The translations under genes and the position numbers were made by a program. This document shows, in pieces, positions 45,542 to 54,448 of a DNA stretch of 64,000 nucleotides. Under the pieces are notes generated by a model. The model made no database searches. It saw only the letters and a list, made by a program, of their open reading frames with translations, and had not been told where the DNA came from. Position 1 is the first letter of the stretch, and every line of letters begins with the position of its first letter. The stretch is from contig DATENC010000017.1 of NCBI GenBank assembly GCA_035275265.1, forward strand, positions 124,001 through 188,000, read 5' to 3'. This DNA comes from JACQAP01 sp035275265. GTDB taxonomy: Bacteria > Pseudomonadota > Gammaproteobacteria > Burkholderiales > JACQAP01.

Positions 45542-46030
45542 CTACTCGTCTGGCCGGTTGACGTTGGACTGCGGCACGACATCGAGCAACTCCAGGTCAA
45601 TTACCAGCGCGGCATCGCGCGGCATGCCGTCGGGCGGGATTTGCCTGGAACTGGCGAAACCCAGTTTGGGCGGAATGATGAGCGTGCGGCGCGCGCCGAC
45701 CTTCATGCCCTCCATGCCCTTCTCGATTCCGGGGAGCGCACGTTTGTAGCCGTAGACGAACGTGACCGGCCTGCCTTTGTCGTCCGAGTTGATGAATTGC
45801 GCGCCCTTCAGATTCTCGGCCTGTTCATCGTAAACCCAACCCGTGTAGCGGATGGTTGCGAACCAGCCACGCCGAACTTCGGCACCGTCTCCAGGCGTGT
45901 GTTCCGTAACTTCGAGTTCCGTCGGCGCGCAATGCGCGGGTGGCAACGGCATTGCCATGCCAAGACACAGCAATGCAAAACCCGGAATTTTGAAGGTGAT
46001 ACGGCGGGTGGGTGGGTGCAGATCGGACAT
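45542..46030 (-). CDS. secreted FKBP-type peptidyl-prolyl isomerase
   Basis: A 162-residue protein with signal peptide ending AHC/A and an FKBP domain: GWFATIRYTGWVYDEQAENLKGAQFINS, FVYGYKRALPGIEKGMEGMKVGARRTLIIPPKLGFAS. It should isomerise prolyl bonds in the periplasm. ATG at 46030 (MSDLHPP) was preferred over an ATG 12 codons earlier. The last cysteine of the signal could make it a lipoprotein, but the context PPAHCAP is not a good lipobox. Confidence 0.85.
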   Translation of the reverse strand: MSDLHPPTRRITFKIPGFALLCLGMAMPLPPAHCAPTELEVTEHTPGDGAEVRRGWFATIRYTGWVYDEQAENLKGAQFINSDDKGRPVTFVYGYKRALPGIEKGMEGMKVGARRTLIIPPKLGFASSRQIPPDGMPRDAALVIDLELLDVVPQSNVNRPDE

Positions 46031-46077
46031 GGCGGGTGCGGATGGTAGTGACGGTAGTGTATCCAATATTGCGGGGA

Positions 46078-47223
46078 CTAGACGCCAGTCGGGTGGGTTT
46101 GCTTGAACGGGCTGTGCTCGGCGAGCTCATCGACATAGTGCTCGACCCCACGCGTTTCTCTTTGCAGGAACCTGGCTACCGCGTCGGCGAACTCGGGCCG
46201 TGCGAGCCAATGTGCCGACACCGTGCGCACTGGCAGCAGACCGCGTGCGAGCTTGTGTTCGCCCTGAGCGCCGCCCTCGAATACCGCTATCCCGTTGGCG
46301 ATGCAGAATTCGATGGCCTGGTAGTAGCAGGTTTCGAAATGCAGTCCGGAGTGAAATTCCGTCGCTCCCCAGTAACGGCCGTAGAGTGCCTTCGGGCTGA
46401 TGATGTTGAATGCGGCGGCCACCGGCCGGGAGTCACGGTAACCAAGTATCAGAAGCAGGTTCTCGGGCATCGCTGCGGCTAGCCTCAGGAAAAATTCGAG
46501 GTTCAGGTAGGGTGTGGAGTGGTGGCTGCGGTAGGTGCGGTTGTAGCAATCGACGAAGAAACGCCACTCTTCGTTACTGGCCTCGGCGCCGCGGATCCAA
46601 CGAAAGCTTATTCCGGCGTCGCGAACGCGGCGCCGCTCCTGCCTGATCTTCTTGCGCTTCTCGTGGTTCATTCGCGAAACGAAATCATCGAAGTCGGCGA
46701 AGCCCTGGTTGCACCAGTGGAACTGCACCGTAGTGCGGAGCATCATCCCGGCCGACTCGAGGACCGCAGCATCTGACGCGCGTGGAAACAGGCAGTGCAG
46801 CGATGACAGCCCGCTGTCGTGCGCAAATGCCAGCGCCGCCTTGGCGAGAAGCTCTCGATCCGATTCCGAAGACGCCAGCAATCGCGGGCCGTTGACCGGC
46901 GTAAACGGCACCGCGCACAAGAGTTTCGGATAGTAGGTGAGCCCGTGGCGCTGGTAGGCGTCGGCCCATGCCCAGTCGAAAACATACTCGCCGTACGAAT
47001 GGGACTTGAGGTATAGCGGCATAGCGCCGGAGAGCGCGCCGCTTTTCCAAAGTGTCAGGTAGCACGGTGCCCAACCGCTGCCGGCGCCGGCACAGCCGGT
47101 CTCGTGCAGCGCGTGCAGAAAAGCGTGGGAGAGCAGGGCATGGCCGTCGGCCAGCGCGTCCCAATCGGATGCAGCGACCGTCGCGAGCGAATCGAGAATC
47201 TGGACGCCGTTGCGCGTTTTCAT
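46078..47223 (-). CDS. GNAT-like acyltransferase (DUF482/COG3146)
   Basis: A 381-residue protein with paired GNAT-type halves, as in FemAB-like enzymes: PLYLKSHSYGEYVFDWAWADAYQ near residue 80, KIRQERRRVRDAGI near 195, FEGGAQGEHKLARGLLPVRTVSAHW near 330. Members of this family are labelled peptidoglycan biosynthesis/recognition proteins, without firm biochemistry. It is the first gene of the minus-strand run. Its start is 32 bases from the divergent nadE start, so they share a promoter region. Confidence 0.85.
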   Translation of the reverse strand: MKTRNGVQILDSLATVAASDWDALADGHALLSHAFLHALHETGCAGAGSGWAPCYLTLWKSGALSGAMPLYLKSHSYGEYVFDWAWADAYQRHGLTYYPKLLCAVPFTPVNGPRLLASSESDRELLAKAALAFAHDSGLSSLHCLFPRASDAAVLESAGMMLRTTVQFHWCNQGFADFDDFVSRMNHEKRKKIRQERRRVRDAGISFRWIRGAEASNEEWRFFVDCYNRTYRSHHSTPYLNLEFFLRLAAAMPENLLLILGYRDSRPVAAAFNIISPKALYGRYWGATEFHSGLHFETCYYQAIEFCIANGIAVFEGGAQGEHKLARGLLPVRTVSAHWLARPEFADAVARFLQRETRGVEHYVDELAEHSPFKQTHPTGV

Positions 47224-47255
47224 TTTGCAAATGACCGAATGCTATAGTAGCAGCC

Positions 47256-48944
47256 ATGCGCATAGCGATTGGCCAGATCAACTGCACCGTCGGAGATCTC
47301 TCCGGCAACGCGCGAAAAATCCTCGACCATGCCGACCGCGCGAAAGCGGGCGGCGCCAACCTCCTCCTTACCCCGGAGCTCTCCCTGTGCGGATATCCGC
47401 CGGAGGATTTGCTTCTGCGCGATGATTTCTGCGCCGCTTGCGAGCGCGCGTTGGCCGACATGACCTCCAAAGTCCGCGACATCAGCGTAATCGTGGGGCA
47501 TCCGCACCGCGTGGACGGCAAGCGCTATAACGCCGCCTCGGTCCTGCAGGATGGACGCATAATTGCCACCTATCACAAGCAGGATTTGCCCAACTACACG
47601 GTATTCGACGAGGAACGCTACTTCGAGTCTGATGCCAAGGCCTGCGTCGTCGATATCGAGGGTGTGCGCGTGGGAGTGAATATCTGCGAAGACGTGTGGG
47701 GTGCGGAAGGCGCGAGCATAGCCCGCGTGTCGCCGAACGTGGACGGCGTCAACGTCGGCATCAACATCTGCGCGGACATCTGGGAACCGGAAGCGCCGAA
47801 GCTGGCGCGGGCAGCCGGGGCGCAGGTGCTGTTGGTACTCAACGCCTCGCCTTTTCACATCAACAAGCTCAAGACCCGCTACGAAGTCGTGCGCGAGCGC
47901 AGCGCCGAAACCGGCATGCCGGTAGTGTTCTGCAATCTGGTGGGCGGACAGGACGAGCTGGTTTTCGACGGCGCGTCCTTCGTCATGGACGCGCGCGGCA
48001 AGCTTACTCATCAGTCGCCGGCATTCCAGGAACATCTCGCCTTCGTTGACATCGAAGGCACTCGCCCGGTTCCGGGAGAGATCGTGCCGGAGCCCTCGAT
48101 CGACGAGAGCATTTACAAGGCGCTATGCCTTGGCGTACGTGATTATCTCGGCAAGAACGCCTTCCCGGGCGCGCTGCTTGGACTCTCGGGGGGTATCGAC
48201 TCGGCGCTCACGCTGTGCATCGCTGCGGATGCGCTCGGCCCCGACAAGGTGCACGCGGTCATGATGCCTTCGCAATTTACCGCGGACATGAGCGTCGAAG
48301 ACTCGCGGGCGATGGTCAAGGCACTTGGCGTGCGGTACAGCGAGATCACCATCAAGCCTGTGTTCGACGCGTACATGAACGCGCTCAAGCCGGCGTTCGC
48401 AGATCGTCCGTTCGACACCACCGAGGAGAACCTGCAGTCGCGCATTCGCGGAACCCTGCTGATGGCGCTGTCGAACAAGTTCGGTCCGATCGTTCTGACC
48501 ACGGGCAACAAGAGTGAGATGAGTACCGGCTACGCTACGCTGTATGGCGACATGGCTGGCGGGTTCGCGGTGCTCAAGGACATCACCAAGAAATACGTTT
48601 ACCGGCTGTGTCGCTATCGCAATACTCTCTCCCCGGTTATTCCGGAACGCGTGATTAGCCGGCCGCCGAGCGCGGAATTGCGCGCAGGCCAGGTGGATCA
48701 GGACAGCCTCCCGCCATACGATGTGCTTGATGCGATCGTCGAGCGCTACGTCGAGCAGGACATGAGCGTCGCCGAAATCATTGCCGGGGGCTTCAAGCGC
48801 GCGGACGTCGAACGGGTGGTGAAACTGGTTCACCTCAGCGAGTACAAACGTCGCCAGGCGCCGATCGGCATCCGCATTACTCCGCGCGGCTTCGGCAAGG
48901 ACTGGCGATTCCCGATCACCAACAAATACCGGGGCGGCTTGTAA
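47256..48944 (+). CDS. nadE: glutamine-dependent NAD+ synthetase
   Basis: A 562-residue enzyme converting deamido-NAD to NAD with glutamine as nitrogen donor. The nitrilase half carries Glu41 (PELSLCGYPPED), Lys108 and a nucleophile Cys; the synthetase half carries the ATP loop GLSGGIDS near 309 and STGYATLYGDMAGG. The nucleophile segment GVRVGVNICEDVW (Cys144) is repeated 28 residues later as GVNVGINICADIW (Cys172); related enzymes have a single copy. The extra 28 residues make the nitrilase half longer than normal. Confidence 0.93.
   Translation: MRIAIGQINCTVGDLSGNARKILDHADRAKAGGANLLLTPELSLCGYPPEDLLLRDDFCAACERALADMTSKVRDISVIVGHPHRVDGKRYNAASVLQDGRIIATYHKQDLPNYTVFDEERYFESDAKACVVDIEGVRVGVNICEDVWGAEGASIARVSPNVDGVNVGINICADIWEPEAPKLARAAGAQVLLVLNASPFHINKLKTRYEVVRERSAETGMPVVFCNLVGGQDELVFDGASFVMDARGKLTHQSPAFQEHLAFVDIEGTRPVPGEIVPEPSIDESIYKALCLGVRDYLGKNAFPGALLGLSGGIDSALTLCIAADALGPDKVHAVMMPSQFTADMSVEDSRAMVKALGVRYSEITIKPVFDAYMNALKPAFADRPFDTTEENLQSRIRGTLLMALSNKFGPIVLTTGNKSEMSTGYATLYGDMAGGFAVLKDITKKYVYRLCRYRNTLSPVIPERVISRPPSAELRAGQVDQDSLPPYDVLDAIVERYVEQDMSVAEIIAGGFKRADVERVVKLVHLSEYKRRQAPIGIRITPRGFGKDWRFPITNKYRGGL
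47661..47828 (+). repeat. diverged 84-bp tandem duplication inside nadE
   Basis: Two adjacent 84-base units, 47661-47744 and 47745-47828, encode similar 28-residue segments around the NICxD cysteine motif. The protein match is strong over the first 13 residues; the DNA match is weaker because codons have drifted, so the duplication is old. Confidence 0.7.
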
Positions 48945-49041
48945 TCGGCCAGGGCCGGCGCCTTCCCGAATTCGTCAATTGAAGTCTATACTTGCCGTCC
49001 ATGAGCCGGCGCGCGGGTCCGGATTTTAAAGGGGGGTGGTC

Positions 49042-49380
49042 ATGAAAAAAATCGAAGCGGTGGTGAAGCCATTCAAGCTGGACGAGGTGCGCGAGGCGCT
49101 GTCGGAGATCGGGGTCACCGGGCTGACCGTAACAGAGGTCAAGGGTTTCGGCCGGCAGAAGGGCCATACCGAACTCTATCGCGGTGCGGAGTACGTGGTG
49201 GACTTCCTGCCCAAGGTGAAAGTCGAGGTGGTGGTGGCAGACAAACTTGCGGACCAGGCGATCGAGGCCATCGTCAAATCGGCCCGCACCGGCAAGATCG
49301 GCGATGGCAAGATCTTCGTCACCACAGTTGAGCAGGTTATCCGGATCCGCACAGGGGAGACCGACGAAGCGGCGGTATAA
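49042..49380 (+). CDS. glnB: nitrogen regulatory protein PII
   Basis: A 112-residue PII protein. It contains the T-loop ELYRGAEYVVDFLPK with the uridylylation Tyr51 and the B-loop GKIGDGKIFV. It senses ATP/ADP and 2-oxoglutarate and controls GlnE, NtrB and ammonium transport. The ATG at 49042 was preferred over a GTG two codons earlier; GGGGGG lies upstream. The neighbour nadE is conserved in many betaproteobacteria, and some PII proteins regulate NAD synthetase directly. Confidence 0.95.
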   Translation: MKKIEAVVKPFKLDEVREALSEIGVTGLTVTEVKGFGRQKGHTELYRGAEYVVDFLPKVKVEVVVADKLADQAIEAIVKSARTGKIGDGKIFVTTVEQVIRIRTGETDEAAV

Positions 49381-49392
49381 GAGCGGTGACGC

Positions 49393-49434
49393 GTGACGAG
49401 TGACGAGTGACGAGTGACAAGTGACAAGTGACGG
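49393..49434 (+). repeat. heptamer tandem repeat GTGACGA
   Basis: Six tandem 7-bp units (three GTGACGA, two GTGACAA, one GTGACGG) start 13 bases after the PII stop codon. They could be part of the 3' UTR. Confidence 0.9.
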
Positions 49435-49578
49435 GCGGTGAGGCGAGAGGCGTAATAAAGGCGGCGCTCTGTTCACCCCACGTTTTACCCCACATTCAGT
49501 TTGGCTAGCAGATATCGCCACTACGAGTTTTTAGAATCACCCTTTCACGGCGGTAACAATATAGCCAACGAGGTGAGG

Positions 49579-49980
49579 CTACAACTTCGTTCCGTATTGC
49601 TCGTTCCGCTCGGTCACCATGTAAACGCGCTGCCCCCCTTCCCGCGTTACCAATGCGCCCTGTATCGCTCGGTCGCCCTCTGGATAGAACCATGAATCGT
49701 CCGTCCAGCCTTGGGTATGGGTGCGCACCTGAAAACCTATGCATGGGATTACCACGGGTCTAGGGTTCAGCCGCCACCACTTGTTTGCCTTGATTGTGTC
49801 GCGATCCACCCATCCGCCGGGCGGCCATAGGCGTGCGCCAACCTCGCCCCGCTTCCGCTCCCATTTGAACCACTTGATCTTCCGCGACCTTTTGGCGACC
49901 GGGATGGAATGTCCGTCGTAGAAACCCAAATTCACGATGTACTTGGCGATTCGGCCGGGGATACGGATGGTAATGCACAT
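49579..49980 (-). CDS. hypothetical protein, island start
   Basis: A 133-residue frame. The protein is unusually rich in Trp and basic residues (KIKWFKWERKRGE, KANKWWRLNPRP) with no membrane helix. No family is recognised and the ribosome site before the ATG is weak. It is the first gene of an accessory block where neighbours are also orphans. Because homologues cannot be searched, existence is moderately supported by length and natural-looking composition. Confidence 0.45.
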   Translation of the reverse strand: MCITIRIPGRIAKYIVNLGFYDGHSIPVAKRSRKIKWFKWERKRGEVGARLWPPGGWVDRDTIKANKWWRLNPRPVVIPCIGFQVRTHTQGWTDDSWFYPEGDRAIQGALVTREGGQRVYMVTERNEQYGTKL

Positions 49981-50146
49981 GGCCCGCTGTATGGCTGGAT
50001 AAATACACAGTATACCGAGCTGGGCGGGGTCTTGCGGGCAGGGCCGGCCTGACGCGGGAGGAATGACGGCGTACTATGATCGTTGGTGGCGACGCTCTGT
50101 TGTTGATCAGGAGTTACGGCCCAAGTTATCTATAGGAGTTTCTAGA

Positions 50147-51316
50147 ATGGCAGAGGATAAGGAAATTACGAAGCCAAAGGCTGATGTTCCTAAAAAGGTC
50201 CATAAGCGAAAGAGACCTAAAAGAAAAAAGAAGCCGACAAGAGCAGTAGAGGTGTTGACTACTGGCAAAGGCACGCCATGGACTTTTCCAAAGAACACGC
50301 TTGAGGATGCAATCGGGCTCGCTAAAGCAATTGAAGAGAAGAACGCGGGCAATCCCATGCCGGCGGAAGCTCTCGCGAGCGCGGTCGGCTTTCGCTTGGC
50401 TTCAGATTGGAGATTCGGCGATCTTCTTCGTTCAGCAAATCAGTACGGCTTAGTCAGTGGCACGGGGGCTACCGCGACAATTGCGTTAACGCAACTGGGG
50501 CAGGACGTTGTTGCCCCAAGTTCGCCAACACAGAGGTCGGATGCGCTCATGCGCGCTTTCCGAACGGTTAAGGATTTCGACGCAGTAGAGAAATTCTACC
50601 GCGGAAAGCGCATACCGGAGGATGAGTTTTTCCTCAATACACTCACACGTGAGTTCAATATCCCGCGCGATCGCGTAGATCAATTCGCGAAGATTTTTCT
50701 GGAAAACCTGAAATATCTACGGGCTTTTACGCCGACCCCTGTCGTGGACCAAGTGGGATCGGATACAACAATTTCTACAACTCCACCTGAAAAGGTACCA
50801 AGTCCGACAATATCCAAGGAACCCCGTGTTCGTGAGTTCCTGGATACTTGCTTTGTAATGATGCCTTTCGGTGACTGGTTTGATCGCTACTACCAAGAGA
50901 TCTATATGCCCGCCATTAAGGAGGCGGGATTCGAACCAGTGCGCGCCGATGAGCTATTCACTACGGGCAGTGTAGTCGAGCAGATTTGGGAGCAGATAGA
51001 GAAGTCAAAGCTATTGCTGGCGGATTTGTCGGGAAAGAATCCGAATGTCTTCTATGAACTTGGTCTAGCCCATGCAGCACGCAAGCCAGTCGTCTTCACT
51101 GCCTCTGAAGTTGGCGATGTACCCTTCGACCTGAGACATCTCCGAGTAATCATCTACGATATTCGTGAGCCGGAGTGGGCCCCTAGACTGCGCAAGAGCA
51201 TCACCGATTACTTGCGTAACGCGGCTAAGGAACCAGAAAAGTCCATTCCACATCCCTTCCGAAAGATTGTCGAGGAGGCCGAGAACTCCGGTCCGCGTAC
51301 GGGGAGGCGCGCATGA
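50147..51316 (+). CDS. TIR/deoxyribosyltransferase-like protein
   Basis: A 389-residue protein. Residues 10-35 are very basic (KKVHKRKRPKRKKKP). Residues 45-195 form a helical region resembling a winged-helix tandem. Residues 233-345 fit a nucleoside 2-deoxyribosyltransferase/TIR-like fold: CFVMMPFGDWFDRYY, AGFEPVRADELFTTGSVVEQIWEQI, LLADLSGKNPNVFYELGLAHA. Glu304 in that last block sits where the catalytic Glu of NAD-cleaving and nucleotide-cleaving members lies. Start at 50147 follows AGGAG. Such domains serve as effectors in bacterial immune systems, but no partner is evident. Confidence 0.75.
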   Translation: MAEDKEITKPKADVPKKVHKRKRPKRKKKPTRAVEVLTTGKGTPWTFPKNTLEDAIGLAKAIEEKNAGNPMPAEALASAVGFRLASDWRFGDLLRSANQYGLVSGTGATATIALTQLGQDVVAPSSPTQRSDALMRAFRTVKDFDAVEKFYRGKRIPEDEFFLNTLTREFNIPRDRVDQFAKIFLENLKYLRAFTPTPVVDQVGSDTTISTTPPEKVPSPTISKEPRVREFLDTCFVMMPFGDWFDRYYQEIYMPAIKEAGFEPVRADELFTTGSVVEQIWEQIEKSKLLLADLSGKNPNVFYELGLAHAARKPVVFTASEVGDVPFDLRHLRVIIYDIREPEWAPRLRKSITDYLRNAAKEPEKSIPHPFRKIVEEAENSGPRTGRRA

Positions 51317-51357
51317 ATTCCGGTTCGGCGGATCGATAGTATTTCGAGAGGACAACC

Positions 51358-51555
51358 ATGTACTTCATTCTTCAGAGCTACAGTCACTACAGTCACTACA
51401 GAGCACTACAGAGGAGCACTAACAGTGATGCCGCAAAGCATTTCCATCAGACGATGTGGAAGAAAAGTTCTTTGCTTCTTGTGCGGGCCACGTTTGTCTT
51501 TGGATCTATGGCGGGTGGAGTTGTGGCGCTGATGTACTGGCTCGCGTCAAAGTAA
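51358..51555 (+). CDS. small single-helix protein with internal repeat
   Basis: A 65-residue frame with GAGAGGA before ATG. A tandem repeat (CTACAGTCA units, 51376-51414) encodes SYSHYSHYRA. The C-terminus is one transmembrane helix (LLLVRATFVFGSMAGGVVALMYWL). A shorter product starting at 51454 is possible. It lies 41 bases after the TIR-like gene and might be its membrane partner. Confidence 0.35.
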   Translation: MYFILQSYSHYSHYRALQRSTNSDAAKHFHQTMWKKSSLLLVRATFVFGSMAGGVVALMYWLASK

Positions 51556-51572
51556 CCGTTACAACGGGTAAG

Positions 51573-52127
51573 TTATATTCGGTTGGCCCATGTCCCATTT
51601 CGCAGTTTCTGTTGGACCGAACGCTTTACCTTGCTCTCCAGAGATAACGGTGATTCATCGAACTCGCCAAGATGGCGGCCACAACTGTCGCAATGAAACC
51701 TAACGCGGTCAACTACGCTATAGGCCCTTGCGTCTTGTGCCCCGATTTGATAATCGCAGTGAGGGCAGAAAGTGCATAGATCGTAAATGTCGCCGTCGCT
51801 CCCATAACGCCAACGCCACCGCAAACCAAAATACTCGTCCTCCGTGTATGAATGCCAATCTGGACCGACTTCTTTTTGCGGGGAGACTTTTACCCAAATT
51901 ACTACACCCGCTATCAGAACGGCGGGCACCGACAGTAACGCCAAAAGGCCGAGCAACCAGTTTGGAACGGACGTTGATAACAACGAGAAGTCATAGCCCT
52001 TTTGTAGAAGCTTTCCAATGCCGGGCCACCAATCCAGGAAATACGATCCAATCCCCGCGACAGCGGCGAGAATCACGCCAGCAATAACCGCGCTCCATAC
52101 GGGATCAGCCCATAGCTTCTTCAGCAC
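51573..52127 (-). CDS. two-helix membrane protein with zinc ribbon
   Basis: A 184-residue protein: two N-terminal transmembrane helices (WSAVIAGVILAAVAGIGSYF and WLLGLLALLSVPAVLIAGVVIWV) and a cytoplasmic zinc ribbon with CTFCPHC and CDSCGRH. Its layout resembles small membrane proteins found near mobile or defence genes. It is convergent with the preceding ORF. No family is recognised. Confidence 0.6.
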   Translation of the reverse strand: MLKKLWADPVWSAVIAGVILAAVAGIGSYFLDWWPGIGKLLQKGYDFSLLSTSVPNWLLGLLALLSVPAVLIAGVVIWVKVSPQKEVGPDWHSYTEDEYFGLRWRWRYGSDGDIYDLCTFCPHCDYQIGAQDARAYSVVDRVRFHCDSCGRHLGEFDESPLSLESKVKRSVQQKLRNGTWANRI

Positions 52128-52275
52128 AATTTAGCCTCCGCAGAAATTGGAATATACTCGGCGGGCAAGTTCGTTATGGGATTTTATTTGTCCATCAGCA
52201 GCGCCCGGCCTAGGTGCTGCGAGCGCAAAAAAGAAATCTGCGCGTGATGCATAGTTAGTCAATGGGCTGCAACAT

Positions 52276-52848
52276 ATGGGAACGTGCCTATACTTACCAT
52301 TGGACTTAACCCGAGGGGAATGTGCCGCATGGGTTCAGGCTTGGGGCTCCATACTCGCGATATTCTTGGCAGTCGGGGTCGCTGTCTATCAAGCAAAGAA
52401 GCAACAACAAAATACGATGGAAGCTCTGGCTGAGGAGAGACGCCAAGACTATCTGCGAACCGCCGAAACTTTTCATGAACTGGCCAAGAACTGCCTCAAG
52501 TTGCAGCGATTTATCGCAGGCAAGCTCGTCAGCCGGGATGCGGTATATACCGCTGCCTCGGATGGCTTGCCCTTCGATATGCCCAACCTCCGTGCCATGG
52601 AACATTACCTCGATGGCATCGAATTGCATTCCCTTCCTGCCTCGCTTGTGTCACTGGCCCTGATCTTGTCTTCCACCGTTCGGCAATTTAGGGCCAAGGT
52701 CGAAAAGGCGTTTCAGTACCATCGGCAAATGGATGCGGAAGAATACCAAGACTTTTTTGCCACACTGGGAAAAATGACTAACTCGCTTGAGCAAACCGTG
52801 TGGGACTTCGGCGCTGAACTTAAGAAGCTGACTGGGTCGAAAGTTTGA
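52276..52848 (+). CDS. membrane-anchored helical protein
   Basis: A 190-residue protein with an N-terminal helix (WVQAWGSILAIFLAVGVAVYQA) then a long helical coiled-coil-like body (KKQQQNTMEALAEERRQDYLRTAETFHELAKNC). It resembles anonymous membrane-plus-coil proteins that recur in islands. Function is unknown. Confidence 0.6.
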   Translation: MGTCLYLPLDLTRGECAAWVQAWGSILAIFLAVGVAVYQAKKQQQNTMEALAEERRQDYLRTAETFHELAKNCLKLQRFIAGKLVSRDAVYTAASDGLPFDMPNLRAMEHYLDGIELHSLPASLVSLALILSSTVRQFRAKVEKAFQYHRQMDAEEYQDFFATLGKMTNSLEQTVWDFGAELKKLTGSKV

Positions 52849-52899
52849 GCATTGCCGCCTACCGTTCCAGCCGGACCAGCGCGCCAGTGATTTCGATGA

Positions 52900-53367
52900 G
52901 TGGGGCAGGGTGTGCATACCCGTGGCGACGATAGTGGTCTGGTCAACGGCCTCAGATGGGTGGCCCTTCTTCCCGCATCTATTGCGGGCGCGCTAGTCGT
53001 CCGCGTGGTGGTGTTTTCCATCAATAGATTTTCGTTGTCGAGTTATATTCCTACAACTTGGTCTAGCTACCTTGGCCCGGATTCTCTTGTGGGAGGTGGC
53101 ATGGTCGTCACGTTGAGCGATGGGGCTATGGGTGCGGCGGTTGTTTTCCTCGCAACCTACATCGCGCCAACACACAAAAAACATGTCGCGTCGACAGTTA
53201 CTGTATTTGCTGTGCTGGCGGCGATCGTGGGCGTTGGTAAATGTGCTATTGCTGAAGACTATTGGGGCGCATATACCTATTTTTGGTTCGGTATTGGCGC
53301 GCTTGCATGTGGCGTGACTATGATTCAACTAGCAAGTCGAAAAGAAATCAAGGTGAGCAAAATTTAA
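52900..53367 (+). CDS. four-helix membrane protein
   Basis: A 155-residue protein from GTG with about four hydrophobic helices (VALLPASIAGALVVRVVVFSI, GAMGAAVVFLATYIAP, VTVFAVLAAIVGVG, YFWFGIGALACGVTMIQLA). The start is uncertain because no good ribosome site precedes the GTG. No family is recognised. It is in the same direction as its neighbours but separated by 51 bases. Confidence 0.5.
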   Translation: MGQGVHTRGDDSGLVNGLRWVALLPASIAGALVVRVVVFSINRFSLSSYIPTTWSSYLGPDSLVGGGMVVTLSDGAMGAAVVFLATYIAPTHKKHVASTVTVFAVLAAIVGVGKCAIAEDYWGAYTYFWFGIGALACGVTMIQLASRKEIKVSKI

Positions 53368-53526
53368 TTGCTAGGAGTGGTCCAGCAAACCTGACGCAAT
53401 TCCGAGTTCAACCTGCCACGACGCGAAGTGTGTTCCGAACACAGTTCAAAGGCCGCGGACCGGCAGCAACGGGTTGCCTAAGCTCAGAAAACCGCTACGC
53501 TGGCGGGCCTGTTATAGGAGATGACC

Positions 53527-53865
53527 ATGCCGCTCGACCTCAACGCAGCACGCGAGTACTTCGCCAACGTAATCAGCGAAAAATTTCCGAGTAGCACTGT
53601 CGTCTTCAAGGAAGGCGCTGTTCCCAATGCGACGGCCTTTATCTTTTCATGGTGGCTGCCGGACGAGAATCGCAAGTCCCGGGAGGTTGCAGCGTTGATT
53701 CGTGCTGCGGCGATGGAAGGATTTATGAATGCGTCAGCGGAAGTCCGTGGCCACATGTCTGGACGCTTCGAGTACATCATTCGGACTCGGCTTGCCGATG
53801 GTGGCTATGTTCTTCAAGACCAATCGCCAGAGTCGTTCAAGGCCCACATCGACGATCTAACGTAG
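53527..53865 (+). CDS. hypothetical soluble protein
   Basis: A 112-residue protein preceded by TATAGGAG. The ATG at 53527 gives better spacing than the ATG at 53521. The sequence is a mixed alpha/beta fold (AREYFANVISEKFPSSTVVFKEG, FIFSWWLPDENRKSREVAALIRAAA). No domain is recognised. A 160-bp gap separates it from the previous gene. Confidence 0.5.
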   Translation: MPLDLNAAREYFANVISEKFPSSTVVFKEGAVPNATAFIFSWWLPDENRKSREVAALIRAAAMEGFMNASAEVRGHMSGRFEYIIRTRLADGGYVLQDQSPESFKAHIDDLT

Positions 53866-53890
53866 GCACGCGAGTGCTCGGCGGATCTAG

Positions 53891-54448
53891 ATGAAATCAA
53901 TATTGGTGGCGTTCTTGCTGATCGCGCTCCGCTGGCTGGCGATCATCTTAGGTATAGCAGCGCTTGGAAGCTTGCTTTACGGAGTCGGTGAAGTAACCCA
54001 ATCAGATTCCGACAGAGAGTGGGCGCAAATTTGTCACTGGTCTTTTGACGACCTCTATAAATACCATCGAATCGGCCGCACTGTTGGTCCCGGTGGTTAT
54101 GCGGCTGATATTTGGAAGAGCATTTACGTTGAAAAAAGTGAGCGTGGGGCCATCAACAGATTGAACGCCGCAAGAGAGGTTTACGGTGAGAAAATTTACC
54201 TCGAGATTCGCGAAGCTATCGCTGATAACTTTAGATTGAGTGAGATTTTATCGGAGGATCTTGAAGCGGACATCAATCTAGTTGTCAACATTGCAATAAA
54301 CTCGTGCGAAGACCTGAAGCGAAGGACCGCATTGATCGAGCGCATCAAAGATATGCTTATGTATGTAGGGTTGACAACAATACTAGCGCTGGTCGCCTCC
54401 TTCCTCACATATATTGGCTACACAATTGAATCAAAAATGTACCCATAG
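53891..54448 (+). CDS. membrane protein with two helices
   Basis: A 185-residue protein with helices near 4-35 (ILVAFLLIALRWLAIILGIAALGSLLYG) and 155-178 (MLMYVGLTTILALVASFLTYIGYTI) and a 110-residue polar domain between. DNA here is clearly A+T-richer than the window average, consistent with acquired sequence. No family is recognised. Confidence 0.55.
   Translation: MKSILVAFLLIALRWLAIILGIAALGSLLYGVGEVTQSDSDREWAQICHWSFDDLYKYHRIGRTVGPGGYAADIWKSIYVEKSERGAINRLNAAREVYGEKIYLEIREAIADNFRLSEILSEDLEADINLVVNIAINSCEDLKRRTALIERIKDMLMYVGLTTILALVASFLTYIGYTIESKMYP

Noticed and set aside
49393..49434. possible CRISPR-like array after glnB
   Set aside because: Units are 7 bp with no spacers.
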